Program-made: the position numbers and the translations under genes
Notes under the pieces: generated by a model
What the model was told of the DNA's origin: nothing
Database searches by the model: none
The model's input: only the letters and a program-made list of their open reading frames with translations
Source of the DNA: Cryptomeria japonica
Lineage: Eukaryota; Streptophyta; Pinopsida; Cupressales; Cupressaceae
Direction: 5' to 3'
Assembly (NCBI RefSeq): GCF_030272615.1
Contig: NC_081409.1
Coordinates: 23,332,406 to 23,396,405, forward strand
DNA length: 64,000 bases
Shown here: in pieces, positions 22,441 to 34,048 of the stretch
Layout: each line of letters begins with the position of its first letter
Numbering within the stretch: position 1 is the stretch's first letter

Positions 22441-24660
22441 GATACTCATAAATTTATTTTGTTTTGTCAAATGTCCCCTTGGTTTTGAGACCAAATCATG
22501 TCTTCATGCTTGCAATAGTATATAACACTTGGACTGAAATCATATAAAATTGTTAACTCTTCTCATGATTGGCCATTTGATCATGAAGATTATCACTTAT
22601 TATCTCCCCCAATCAATAAATGATTTGCTTGATAAATAATATTTATAAATAGACACACTCATTTGCTGTTCCAGTTTTGTCGTGACTCACTACTCCACTC
22701 ATTAGAGAAATTTAATCTATGTATCTTCGTGTATGCAACTTGATTGTCGTTTCTTCTTCTCACTTAGCTATGACTCTATTAAAATTGTTAGATGTGTTCT
22801 TCTTTATTGTCCTCATAATGTGTTGCACCTATTTTGTTTGTCATTTAAACATACACTTCTCTCTATAGGATTTTGCAAGTAATGTTAATAGATTTTCCCT
22901 CAAGTTTAGAAATTGCTTCATCTTCAACATACTTTACTTATCCAATTTCTTCATTGTATTATTTTTCACAATCAAAGTTCTATGACTATCTTACACCCTA
23001 ATCCAGAAGTGATTCATATTAGCACATGACGTAGTTTTGGATCTTGTCATTTGCTTATATTTCATTGTTGCAAGCTTGGTGACTAAAAGAACTACTTGAA
23101 GGAGGAACTCTCGATGACTTTCTAGAAATTGGGTAATATGTTTGAATGAGTGCAACTATCCTTCAATAGAATTCATATAAGAAATTAAGTCTTTACATAA
23201 GAATTTTTGACGTAAAAAACTCTACACAATAATTAATGAAAACCAAGGTAAGAGACAAATAGTGAATTTAAATGGGAAAATAGATCAAAACAGCTAACTA
23301 AGATCCTATTGAACAGATCTTAGCATGGTGGATTACCTAGATTGTTTTGATAGCCAAGAGGAGGAATGACATTCATGGTGTACTTAAAGTGGATTAACCA
23401 TTGTAAAAGAAAACGAGAACTTTTTTATTAGAAGTAGAATAATAAATTTACATGAACAGTTCCGAGGGACAATAGAACAAAAATACAGAAGAGAATATCA
23501 ACAAAAATCAGAAACCAGCTGTAACAATCCACAGAAAAGCTACAGCACACAGGACAGCGCTTATACTCAAACATATAAATCATTACTGAAGCAAACTGTA
23601 CATTTAACCAGCTGAAAAATTACAGAGGAGAGTTAAGTTGTGAGCCACTGTCTGTGATAGAAGATAGAAGCTAGACGAATCAATAGTCTGAGTCTGTAGT
23701 CAACAGTCAACGACTATCCCTACCTAATTCATAAAAATCTCCATCAGTATTAGATGTGCATGAACAGTGAAATTTGTGTCTTTAGCCTAAGAGAGTCAAG
23801 CCATGTGCAAAGGGAATGGGCCACCCATCACTACCCCTTAATGTTTCCAACACAACAATCTTTCCCAAAACACAATTTGATTAGTTCAGAACTCTATAAT
23901 TATTTGATCAGTCCATAACTCTTTAATTATTTGTAAGTATTTTGACTCAGATTCAAATGGATACAAGACTGTTTTAAAATACTTTTGATCCCATCAGCCA
24001 TGCAAGGCTTATGAGAACCAATAAATAGTGATTTTGCTCTTTTTAAACTGTTATGTCGATCTTAAGGTCTATAGTGAATCACCATTCAATTTGCACTGTA
24101 AAAAATGATCACTTTGAATTGGTCAATATAATCAAGTGGAAATTATATCATTTAATATAAATTTTATAGTTTTTCATCGTTTTTTAGATGAAGTGTTTAC
24201 AATAAAAAATTATCACATTGAAGTGATCAATATTATCAAGTGGGAATTTAATAAAATTGAGGGAGTCTAATTTGAAGGATAGCATGTCTTTATAGATCAA
24301 CTGATAAGATGCTACAATCAATGAAAATACATAAAGAAATATTTGATATAAGAATAGGTATATAAAAAATTCAAGGGTAGATGTTCACCACAAGCCATAA
24401 TGCAATAAATAATATGAAGCACAATCAACTTGGGTGGGAAGGTAGTGAGCAAAGAAATATTAAACACTATAGACTTAAAACTAATCAAAATAAAACAATA
24501 AAATATGATGATGAATCTTATAAGAAAAATTAAAATAAACATATAACAATAAGATATATTAGATATAAAAATTAGAAAAGAAAGTGGTTGAAAACCCTTA
24601 AAAAAATTAAGAGAGGATTGAATTTCAAGTTCACCAAAAATGTGAAGTGCTAAAATAATT
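22441..24660. repeat. Right part of duplicated segment B, non-coding
   Basis: Block-by-block match to 12195-14460. No gene recognised. The homology fades near 24660. Confidence 0.6.
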
Positions 24661-25046
24661 TCTTTACCGTAAAAATAAGTTTACTAAACATGACAAATAA
24701 TTAGATTAACCTATTTTAGAATAAAAATAGCATCTCATGAATATAAGAATTACTTTAAAGTAGAGGTAATCTTAAATCTAAAAATTTGTAATGTATGCTT
24801 CCCACGTAAAAATTTAAAATAAAAAGAGAATCCGAACTCAATAGTCAAAACATTCACGTGAATGAGTTGCAAATAAAAATTAACGTTACCCTAAAATCCA
24901 AAGTACGGTGCATTATACAACTGTACATGATGACTGCTGGCGTTGTGACGGTGAGATGACGATGAATGGATAGTAAGGACGTTTCCACCAGCCAATAGAA
25001 ATGTCTCTTCCTTTTTACCATCATTATTATATGACCTATTATTATA

Positions 25047-25109
25047 GGACCTTTATGTCCTATTAATCATCACCCTTAGGACCTTTATGTCCTATTAATC
25101 ATCACCCTC
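25047..25109 (+). repeat. 31-bp tandem duplication
   Basis: AGGACCTTTATGTCCTATTA plus the following bases ATCATCACCCT occur twice in a row, differing at most at the last base. Each copy contains the inverted pair AGGAC and GTCCT, able to form a small hairpin. Confidence 0.85.
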
Positions 25110-25144
25110 GCCCCTTTTTCAAATACCTATTTTCCAATGGCACT

Positions 25145-25181
25145 GGCTATCCAGGGGAAAATTTGCACCGCCTGGATAGCC
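25145..25181. repeat. Perfect inverted repeat (11-bp arms)
   Basis: GGCTATCCAGG at 25145-25155 pairs with CCTGGATAGCC at 25171-25181 across a 15-base loop. It lies in the GC-richer patch. It could be the remnant of a small transposon end or a transcribed hairpin; nothing else supports either. Confidence 0.8.
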
Positions 25182-25310
25182 GTGCTTTCCGTGCCTCTGC
25201 CACTCCGTATACGGTGCCTCGAAAATAAGCCACCATCTGCCTGTCGTGCGTGGAAACCGAGACCACCGGCTTTGACTGGGAAAGGAAGCAAATTTTTTTT
25301 GTAAGGATCC

Positions 25311-25632
25311 CTTTAAAAAAATTAATTACATTTTTAATTTATTTTTTAATTAAATTTTCAATATATTTTTTATATTTTTTTTTACTAATAAGTTTTTTAA
25401 TTTTTTAATATATTTTTAGTTATATTATATATATATTTTAACTAATAAATTTTAATTATATTTTTATCGAATTATATATATAATATATTTTCTTTTTTAA
25501 CACACTTTATTTATATTTTTAATATATTTTATGTAATATTATTTAATAAATTTAAATTATATTTTAAATAATTTTTTAATACATTTTATTTATATTATAT
25601 TAATGTTAATTTTTTTTTAAAATTTAAAAAAT
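25311..25632. other. AT-rich low-complexity DNA
   Basis: Almost only A and T, with runs of TTTTTAAT and TATATA. Nothing coding. Confidence 0.7.
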
Positions 25633-25893
25633 TGGAGAGAGAGAGAGGGAGCGTTGAGAGAGAAAAACAAATAAAGAGGGGAAGGGAGAGGAGGGAGAGT
25701 GAGGTTGAGAGAGACAGAGTGGGGGGGATTGAGGGTGAAAGAGCTATAGAGAGAGATGGAGAGAGGGGTTGAAAGAGAAAGAGGTAGAGTGAGGGAGAGG
25801 GAGAGAGTGAGGGGTTGAGAGAAATAAAAAGATAAAGAGAGATTGAAATTTTAAAATGTTAAAAAATTGAAGAGAGAACAAAGAGAGAGAGAT
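25633..25893 (+). repeat. Purine-rich (GA) tract
   Basis: About 260 bp of GAGAG and GGGAG runs on the plus strand with few pyrimidines. The opposite composition, on a much larger scale, appears at 50521-51784. Confidence 0.8.
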
Positions 25894-26920
25894 TGTTCAC
25901 TTCACAAGATTAAGGTAGACATGTATTTCATTTGAACTATGTAATTAAATGTAGAATATACATTTATTTATGAATTATGTAATATAATTTAAAATTTAAT
26001 ATATATAATTAAATATAATAATACATTTAAAAATATAAATAAAATACATTAAAAAATAAAGAAAATATATTAAAAAATAAATATAAAAAACTATTAAAAG
26101 TTTACTAAAAAATATTTATGAAAATATAAATAAAATATTTAAATTTAAAATATGATAAATAAACAAATATAAAAAAAAAAAATATTTATGAAAATATAAA
26201 TAAAATATTTAAATTTAAAATATGATAAATATGATCAATTTTTATCTCATGGTTTGGAATCGTTCATGTCTCACGTTTCCTTCTAGAAGTCTTTTTTTTT
26301 TCAACTTCGAAATATTCAAACAATATAAATACTATCAAATATTATCTACACTCACCATATAATTGTATAAGAAAGCTATTTCATTTATGATTAATGAATA
26401 TTTAACTAATAAAATACTGATATTTGTAGATAGTATTGTTTAAGCATAGATTTGATAATATATATTTGCATGATACTATCTACCACTCTTAAATTTAGTA
26501 GAGTTGGGATATGAAATTATATTTTGTTCGAGGGTTGGTGGTTATCATGATTTATGATTATTGAAATTTGAACATGAAATTTTAGAATTTATTTGTATAT
26601 ACTATATGTTCATGGTTTTCAAAGTTATTTGTACTTTTATATTATAGGTTTGGTTTATATGGTAGATGCAAGTGAATGGTATTCTTGTTATACAAATATA
26701 TGTGGAATCTTAAATAAATAGATCTTACACCTAAAATTATCTACAATTATATTATGTTAGGGAGTTTTAAATTTTTTATATAGATGTAAAATAAAACGAA
26801 GATCTTTTATTTGTAAATAAAAAGATTATTTTTCCATGCAAAATTATTGGATTGATTAATTTCTAAACATTATCAATATTTTATTATTTAAATATTTATC
26901 ATATATGAAAAAATAGACAC
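25894..26920. other. AT-rich non-coding DNA
   Basis: No gene recognised. A short segment (AATATTTATGAAAATATAAA and the bases after it) is repeated in direct orientation near 26108 and 26180. Confidence 0.5.
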
Positions 26921-27218
26921 TCTTCTAAGTCTCTTCTAACTTCACTAATTGATTTTATTTAATAGATACTCTTCTAACTCTCTTCTAACTTTAATGGTTA
27001 ATTGATTCTCTTTACCTTTTCTAATCATATTTTAGTTTTTATTTATCTGTTTATGTCAATCATAACTAGCTCTCTTAATTGACTCTATTTACCTTTTTAA
27101 CAATACTTTTATTTTTATTTATTTGTTTATGTGATAATGTTAATCATATGTAGCTATCTTCTAACTTTAATGATTAATTTATTTTATTTATCTTTTTAAA
27201 CTATAATTTTATTGATAG

Positions 27219-27600
27219 GAGAAAGGCTAAGAGGAAGTGACATTTGGAGTCTCCAACAACTGCATCAGACCCAATCACCTCCATAGTTAAGGCTACAGAT
27301 TTAGTTGCTATGTCCTCCAAGAAAGGCACCAATAAAAAGTTTTTCCTTTGTTGATAAAGTTGAGTGTATTTCCATGAGTGTCAAGCTGATAATACCCCCA
27401 CTCAGTAACCATTTCTTTGTGTCTGTGGTGGGTGGTTGGTTATTTGGTTTTTTCCTATCTAGTTGTGTAGTGGTTCTCTTCTAGTTTTTTGTGTGTTTTT
27501 GGTTTGGTCTTTTGCTAGGTGCACGTACCTCATGCACCCCAATTAGTTGTTTTATAGCAGTTATGTAAAAGGTTCAAGCCTATCCCACTTTAATCATTCA
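27219..27600 (+). other. Insertion in the satellite, possibly a LINE 3' end
   Basis: A non-repetitive, GT- and T-rich stretch whose middle (GTTGTGTAGTGG, TTTTGGTTTGGTC) resembles 3' ends of plant LINEs. No frame and no clear poly(A) tail, so the class stays open. Confidence 0.25.
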
Positions 27601-27859
27601 TAACTATAATTTTTTTTTATTCATGTTTGTTTTCATGATAATGTGAATCATATCCAACTCTCTTTATTGATTTTATTTAACCCTTTTAACCATATTTTTG
27701 GTTTTTTTTATTTCATGATAATGTCAATCATACATATCTCTCTTCTCAATTTAATGGTTGATTGGTTCTATTTACCATTTTTAACCTTTATTTTATTTTT
27801 ATTTATTTGTTCTATGATAATGTCAATCATATGCAACTATTTTTTATTTTTATTATGGA

Positions 27860-28380
27860 GGATTTTTCATCCACAAAATTACATTTAGCTACCTATTACG
27901 AGAGCATGATCCTTAGGTTGATGCTATTTGCCTAAGAGCCAAGGATGGGGGAATATTCATTTCACCAAATTCACCCAAGGAGTGATCCTGACCTCATCCC
28001 TTTTTGATGTAGAGGCAAAATTCATTTTTGGTGAGCTCATTAAGAAATTTTCAACTTTACCAACATACCAAGAGCCCATTGATATATGTAACTATTTGAA
28101 AAATATGTCAAATAAATTTTCTTACTAAAGAATACATATATCAATAATATAAAAAAGGAATATACAAGAGATGGATTATATTCAAAAAAGTGATTTAATT
28201 AAATATTTGCAATTTATCAAAATCAATATATTTCTTATAAAAAAAGTATATACAATTTATTTTCAATTTAGATGGTAAAACATAATAAAAGAAAACAACA
28301 AACAAGCCACAAATTGTCAATTTCTAAATCCAGAAAATATCTAGATATTCTCATATATGAAAAAATTAATACTATATGTC

Positions 28381-28411
<31 letters not shown>

Positions 28412-28560
28412 ATGTATGTATGTATGTATCTATGTATGTATCTATGCATGTATGTATATATACACACATATATACATATACATGTACACTCATTCATTAA
28501 AAAATATCGTTACATACCTCAAAAAATTATACAATATCATTTATTTTTCTGATAATCTAA
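27860..28560. other. Second interruption of the satellite, with microsatellite
   Basis: Contains a 66-codon frame (27928-28128) with no recognised motif, an AATACATATATCAATAATAT block also seen in altered form near 29255, and a (TGTA)n-type microsatellite at 28378-28490. Confidence 0.35.
28378..28490 (+). repeat. TGTG/TGTA microsatellite
   Basis: Runs of TGTGTATG changing into TATGTATG and then TATATACACACA. The tract is palindromic in part and purely repetitive; a frame through it is an artefact. Confidence 0.9.
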
Positions 28561-29050
28561 ATCAGATATAGCTCTCTTCCAACTTTTAATGCTTATGTGA
28601 TTCTCTTTACCTTTTTTATTACATTTTTGTTTTTATTTATTTGTTTATGTCATTCATATCTAGCTCTCTTAATTGATTCTATTTACCTTTTCTATTCATA
28701 TTTATATTTTTTATTTATTTGTTCTCATGGTAATGTCAATCATATGTAAGCTCTCTTCTAACTTTTATTTTTTAAATTTATTTATTTGTTGTCATGGTAA
28801 TGTCAATAATATGTAACTCTCTTCTTACTTTAATGGTAAATTTATTTTATTTATCTTTTTAAATCATAATTTCATTTTTATTCATTTGTTTTCATGACAA
28901 TGTGGATGGTACCCAACTCTCTTAATTGGTTCTATTTAACTTTCTTAACCATATTTTTGTTTTTTATTTATTTTTCTAGATAATAATGTCAATCATACGT
29001 ATCTCTCTCCTAACTTTAACGGTTAATTGATTTTATTTATCTTTTCTAGC

Positions 29051-29180
29051 CTTTGTTCTATTTTATATTCTTTTTCTATTATAGTATATGTATTCTTAAA
29101 TAAGAAAATTTAGTAACCTTTGTTTTATTTTATATTCTTTTTCTATTGTAGTATATATATTCTTAAATAAGAAAATTTAT
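29051..29180 (+). repeat. Tandem duplication (about 65 bp) with an inverted third copy
   Basis: CCTTTGTTCTATTTTATATT and the following 40 bases occur at 29051-29112 and again, slightly changed, at 29116-29180. The block TATTCTTAAATAAGAAAATT reappears inverted near 29240-29275, so 29140-29275 can fold back. Confidence 0.7.
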
Positions 29181-29616
29181 TTTGAAATGTTTTTTTAATA
29201 CGTGATTGATGATAACAAATAAATAAAAGTTAAGAAAAAATAAATTTTCTTATTAAAGAACACATATACTAATACTAATAATAGACAAAGAATATACAAG
29301 AGAAAGAAAAAGAAAATGCTCCAAGTAAATCTGGACTGTTGCCGACCATGATCCATGCCAAACGCCATAAGAAACGAATTGAAATATGTGTTTCCAGAGT
29401 CTACTCAAAAAAACAAATGCTACAAGTTGTTTGACGGTGGACACTAGGCGCTAACCTCTGAAAAAGTTACAGTCCCGATGGAGAACTGTAGGGAGTGTAA
29501 GCGTATTTTGTGGACTTGGGTTGATGCATTCTTATCGTTTCTGATTGCATTATTAGTGGGCCAACCTAGGGATAAGGATTTCTACTTCACCACAACTTCA
29601 ATGTGCCCTTTGTCTT

Positions 29617-29622
29617 CACGTG
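29617..29622. promoter_or_regulatory. G-box (CACGTG) upstream of the YSL gene
   Basis: A perfect CACGTG palindrome 183 bases before the chosen start codon. Such boxes bind bHLH and bZIP factors, including the bHLH factors that control iron-related genes in plants. The role here is inference from position only. Confidence 0.4.
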
Positions 29623-29804
29623 TTTTCGTCAATGGATCAATGATCTACAATAAAAGAAAACCCTTTCTCTTCAAATCTACAACTTTCCTACAGCTCTTCT
29701 GAAAATCTCATGGCTTTCCTTGCTTTCTTAATAGTCCTGCTCAATCATTTATAGTGAGTAACGATCCATCTCGTTGTGTTATTATTATTATAATCTGCTT
29801 TGAC

Positions 29805-32800
29805 ATGGGTGATACGCAGGAGGGACTTGTGAAGAGGATCGTTCATGACGACCATACTTCATTCGAAGTCGATAAACCCAGTGTAGAATGTCCCGATCAT
29901 AACATCAATAGAAAGGAAAACAAAGCCGAGTGGAGTGAAAATGATGAGTTTAGCATTAGGGATGTGAATATCGAAGAAAAGGTGCCTTCATGGAGGGAGC
30001 AGTTAACTTACCGTGGCATGGTTGCAGGCTTGTTGATTGGAAGTCTTTTCAGTGTTATAGTTATGAATCTGAATCTCACTACTGGACTTGCTCCATCAAT
30101 GAATGTTTCTGCGGGGCTCTTGGGATTCGTGCTTATGAAGACGTGGACAAAACTTTTGGACAAGGCTGGCTTCTTACAAACTCCTTTCACCAGACAAGAG
30201 AATACGGTCATCCAGACTTGCGTTGTGGCTTGCTATTCCATTGCTTATGGTGGTACGTTACACGATCAATTTTCTCATATACATATGTTTATGTTTTTTA
30301 TTAGAGGATAAAGTAGTGTTTTGAAAGGATTTGAAACTCTCTTTAAAAAACTGATTTACAAGATAAGCTTTGTCAAACTATGTCGAACGACAACCATCAA
30401 TCACACGACACAAAAACTGTCTAAAAATTTATTTTCAAGTCTTTCTGGTCTGTTATTATTTATGGTGGTTTTTTAATGCTACTTGGTCTAATATCTGATA
30501 GTTGATTTATCCATTGTGGTGATCAGGAGGATTTGGGTCCTATTTGTTGGGAATGGGCACAAAAACATATGAACAAGCAGGAGTTAACACAGCCGGTAAT
30601 ACTCCGGACACCGTGAAACAACCTGGAATTGGGTGGATGACTGGATTTCTATTTTTGGTTACTTTTGTTGGCATTCTAGTGTTGGTGCCCCTCCGAAAGG
30701 TAACACATCATGCTTCCACGTTAAATCTTCTGTCTACTGAATTTTGACAAATTGCAGTAATAAAATTGATTGCAAACTTTGATTAAACTACTTATGGATG
30801 AGGGTGAGTATGTTTACAGGTGCTGATCGTCGATTACAAGCTAACTTATCCAAGCGGTACAGCAACAGCTGTGCTCATCAACGGCTTCCACACAACTCAG
30901 AAAGATAAATTGGCGAGGTATACGCCACTGTCAGCTAAATAATTGTTTGATATGTTAGATTTTTGGTTTAGATTATGTAACAACATTGATAAAAACATAT
31001 TACATAATCTAAATCAGAAATCTGATATCATTTATAAATTTTTGGTTGTTGAAAACCACGTACCGATTTCAAACTGCGGAATTTATTTTTCATTGCAGAA
31101 AGCAAGTTCGATGCTTTGGGAAATATTTTAGTTTTAGCTTTCTCTGGGGATTCTTCAAATGGTTTTTCACCAGTGGAGACGGTTGCGGCTTCCAGAATTT
31201 TCCGATCCTTGGTCTGCGAGCTCAGCAACAGAGGTGATTTCTCCGGTCATGACAATAATTTTCCTGCAACTTATTGAAATATTCATCTAGAAGTTTGTTT
31301 AACGATGGCTGGTGTATATGTCAGGTTTTACTTCGACTGCAGCCTTACGTATGTTGGAGCAGGGATGATTTGCCCTCATGTGGTAAACATCTCAATGCTG
31401 TTAGGAGGGATTCTGTCGTGGGGTATTATGTGGCCCTTGATCAGCAAACGTGAAGGAGACTGGTATCCCAAAAACCTTCCAGAAAGCAGCATAAAGGGCC
31501 TTAATGGCTACAAGGTAATTCAAATTTCACAGTCTCTCTCCACAAGCTTTCAGGTGCACACGATTGCACTAATGACCATGAATGTCATTTAATATTGCAA
31601 TAATTGGACACGAACACTCAGCCCTCTTACTAGATTTTTTGTGGGTCCCGAGGTTAGATATTTTCTCAAAGCCACTTTTTTTTCATCCAACCCATTTTTT
31701 TTTCACTTTCCAGGTGTTCGTGTGCGTCGCCCTAATTTTAGGAGACGGTCTCTACAATTTTGTGAAAATAATGTGGATCACCATGAGCAACTTCTACATC
31801 GATTTGAAGAAGATGATGAAGTCTCGGAATGGTGAGATTTTCCTAGAGCATTTCATTGCCATCCTAATATTTTTCATTGAATTTGAAACTGGGACCGATT
31901 AATTGTCTCTTAATTTTATCAGATTTCCACGATCTGATTGTTTGTTTTGTGCACAATCAAATCTAAAAGCAACTTACCCAATTGCAGGAGACGTTGAGAT
32001 TGATGGCAGTTCACCAAGCAAGGAGGAGCAAAGGCAAAACGAGATATTCGTGAACGACACAATTCCTCTTTGGATAGCTGCATCGGGATATGTAGCCCTG
32101 GCTGCTATATCTGTAGCGGTGCTCCCAAAGATGTTCAATCACATGAAGTGGTACTATGTAATGGTCTCCTATATGTTTGCCCCTGTCCTGGCCTTCTGCA
32201 ATGCATACGGAACAGGGCTAACAGATCAGAATTTAGCATACAATTATGGAAAAGTTGCCTTGTTCGTATTTGCAGCGTGGGCGGGGGAAGATCATGGAGG
32301 CGTTCTTGTAAGCCTGGCTTTATGCGGAACCGTGAAATCTCTAGTCCAAACAGCAGCCGATTTGATGCACGATTTCAAGACTGGGCATCTCACTCTTTCT
32401 TCACCAAGATCAATGTTTGTGAGCCAATTAATTGGCAATGCAATGGGTTGCATAATAGCGCCGCTGACATTTTGGCTCTTTTTCCAGGCCTTTGATGTGG
32501 GAAATCCCGCAACCCAATATAAAGCGCCCTTTGCTATTATTTACAGAAACATGGCCATTCTGGGTGTTGAAGGATTCTCTGCTCTTCCTGGTAATTGTGT
32601 AGATATTTGTTACGGTGCCTTTGCTTTCGCAATCTTGGTGAATGGCATTCGAGATCTAGTAGGCGAGAGAATCGGGCAATATATTCCTCTGCCCATGGCC
32701 ATGGCGATTCCATTCTACGTGGGACCCTATTTCGCCATTGACATGTGCTTGGGGACTGCCATTGTCTTTGCATGGCATAAATTGAACTTCAAGAAAGCAG

Positions 32801-32964
32801 ATATTTTTGTGCCGGTTGTGGCATCTGGGTTAATCTGCGGTGAAGGTATCTGGATTGTTCCATCTGCCATTTTAGCTCTCTCCAAGGTCTCGCCCCCTAT
32901 TTGCATGAAATTTCTGTCCAATAGTGTCAACCAAAATGTAGATAAATTTATTCATAAATCATAA
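29805..32964 (+). CDS. YSL: Yellow Stripe-Like (YSL) metal-chelate transporter, seven exons
   Basis: Member of the oligopeptide transporter (OPT) family, YSL branch: multi-pass plasma or internal membrane proteins that move metal-nicotianamine complexes (Fe, Cu, Zn) or related peptides. Inferred exons are 29805-30252, 30527-30699, 30820-30917, 31099-31233, 31325-31514, 31714-31831 and 31988-32964; every intron is GT-AG and the joined frame is 2139 bases, 712 residues, the family's usual length. The acidic N-terminus covers residues 1-60. The OPT domain starts at [11 protein letters not shown] (61-71) and includes [18 protein letters not shown] (89-106), [15 protein letters not shown] (128-142), [25 protein letters not shown] and [13 protein letters not shown]. 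It ends with the typical PPICMKFLS. From memory the motifs sit nearest the YSL5/7/8 group. The ATG at 29805 was chosen over an in-frame one at 29754 because family N-termini begin near such acidic stretches; this is uncertain. It looks intact. Confidence 0.95.
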
Positions 32965-33214
32965 GATGACAGAATCGTCCGTTGCATTTATTAAGAAATT
33001 AAGAATTAGGATAGCAAGTATAGGGTAGATTAGCACGACTAAAATGCTATACGTTCAGCTTCAATATATATATATATATAATCAATATATCTCCATTTGA
33101 GTACAAGGAAAGTTCCTTGACTTTTGTAACCAGCACATCTGCATTATATGAATGTATGTTATACATTGTTGTTATTATTATTATATTTATATTGATACAA
33201 AACTAAGCACAATG

Positions 33215-33220
33215 AATAAA
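33215..33220 (+). terminator. Candidate polyadenylation signal of the YSL gene
   Basis: AATAAA about 250 bases after the stop codon. Plant poly(A) signals are loose, and other A-rich elements lie nearer, so this is one option only. Confidence 0.3.
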
Positions 33221-33982
33221 AAATGCAATAACAATCAAGAACCAGATGATAAATGCTACCGAAAGACAGCAACAACATAACAGCAGTAAACAGCGGCTCA
33301 TACAAAAGCAAGATTAGATATAAGATAAAGACACACGGTACGGCATCTCAAGAAGACCAATTTTCATTAAAAACCAAGATTCATGAGACGCAAATGGAGA
33401 CTTAGTTTCATTTAAAAATATATTCCTTCTTATCTCTGGGTTAAAAAGATATGATAAATGAACCCTTTCCTCTTTTGCAGTGTTATTTGGGTGATATTAG
33501 AGGAAGGTGTCTATTCATTGCATTTTATTAATCAAAAGTTTACTAAAAACTTGGTATATTGTTATCTAATAGATAGAAAACAATTTACTAATTTTTTATT
33601 AATTAAAAGTTCACACAAAAATCTAGTGGGTCAATAGTGGTCAAATTTAAAAAATATTTATCTTTAATATAGATTAATTAATTTCATATGATTAATATTT
33701 ATTAGAATTTAGTCTTATTTTAGAATATTAAATGATTTGTATGAAAAAATAGAAGTTTCTTTTAAATCTAGATTTTAAAATATAATTTTTAGAGTCTTGT
33801 CTTAGAATATGAAATGATTTGCATGCAAAAAATAAAAATAGAAGTTTTTTTTAAATGAAGATTTAAAAACATAATTTTTTAAATTAGAAGGTTTTTAAAA
33901 TCTAGATTTAATAATATAATTGTTTTTAACATTTAACAAATGATAATAATAATAATAGGAAGTTGCTTTTTAATTTAGATTT

Positions 33983-33985
<3 letters not shown>

Positions 33986-34045
<60 letters not shown>
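33986..34045. repeat. (AT)n microsatellite
   Basis: About 30 uninterrupted AT units. Confidence 0.95.

Positions 34046-34048
<3 letters not shown>

Larger units (their letters stand above)
18019..24660. repeat. Duplicated segment, copy B
   Basis: Direct counterpart of 4397-14460; the matching blocks are given under copy A. It lacks the copia element found in copy A, so that element inserted after the copies separated. It contains about 2.8 kb absent from copy A (19620-22440). Confidence 0.7.
24661..25310. other. Non-coding interval with a GC-richer patch and hairpins
   Basis: No gene. It ends in a GC-richer patch (about 25120-25290) that stands out from the very AT-rich surroundings and contains a perfect 11-bp inverted repeat and a 31-bp tandem duplication, listed separately. 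Confidence 0.4.
26930..29070 (+). repeat. Degenerate satellite, about 100-120-bp unit, interrupted twice
   Basis: Repeated units carry, in order, an AGCTCTCTTCTAACTTTAAT block, TTGATTTTATTTACC, an ATTTTTATTTATTTGTTT block and ATGATAATGTCAATCATATG. They occur at 26930-27218, 27600-27855 and 28561-29070. Two non-satellite pieces break the array: 27219-27600 and 27860-28560. No coding role. Confidence 0.7.

Noticed and set aside
28272-28571. 99-codon frame with CVYVYVYVCMYV-type sequence
   Set aside because: Direct read-out of the TGTA microsatellite.
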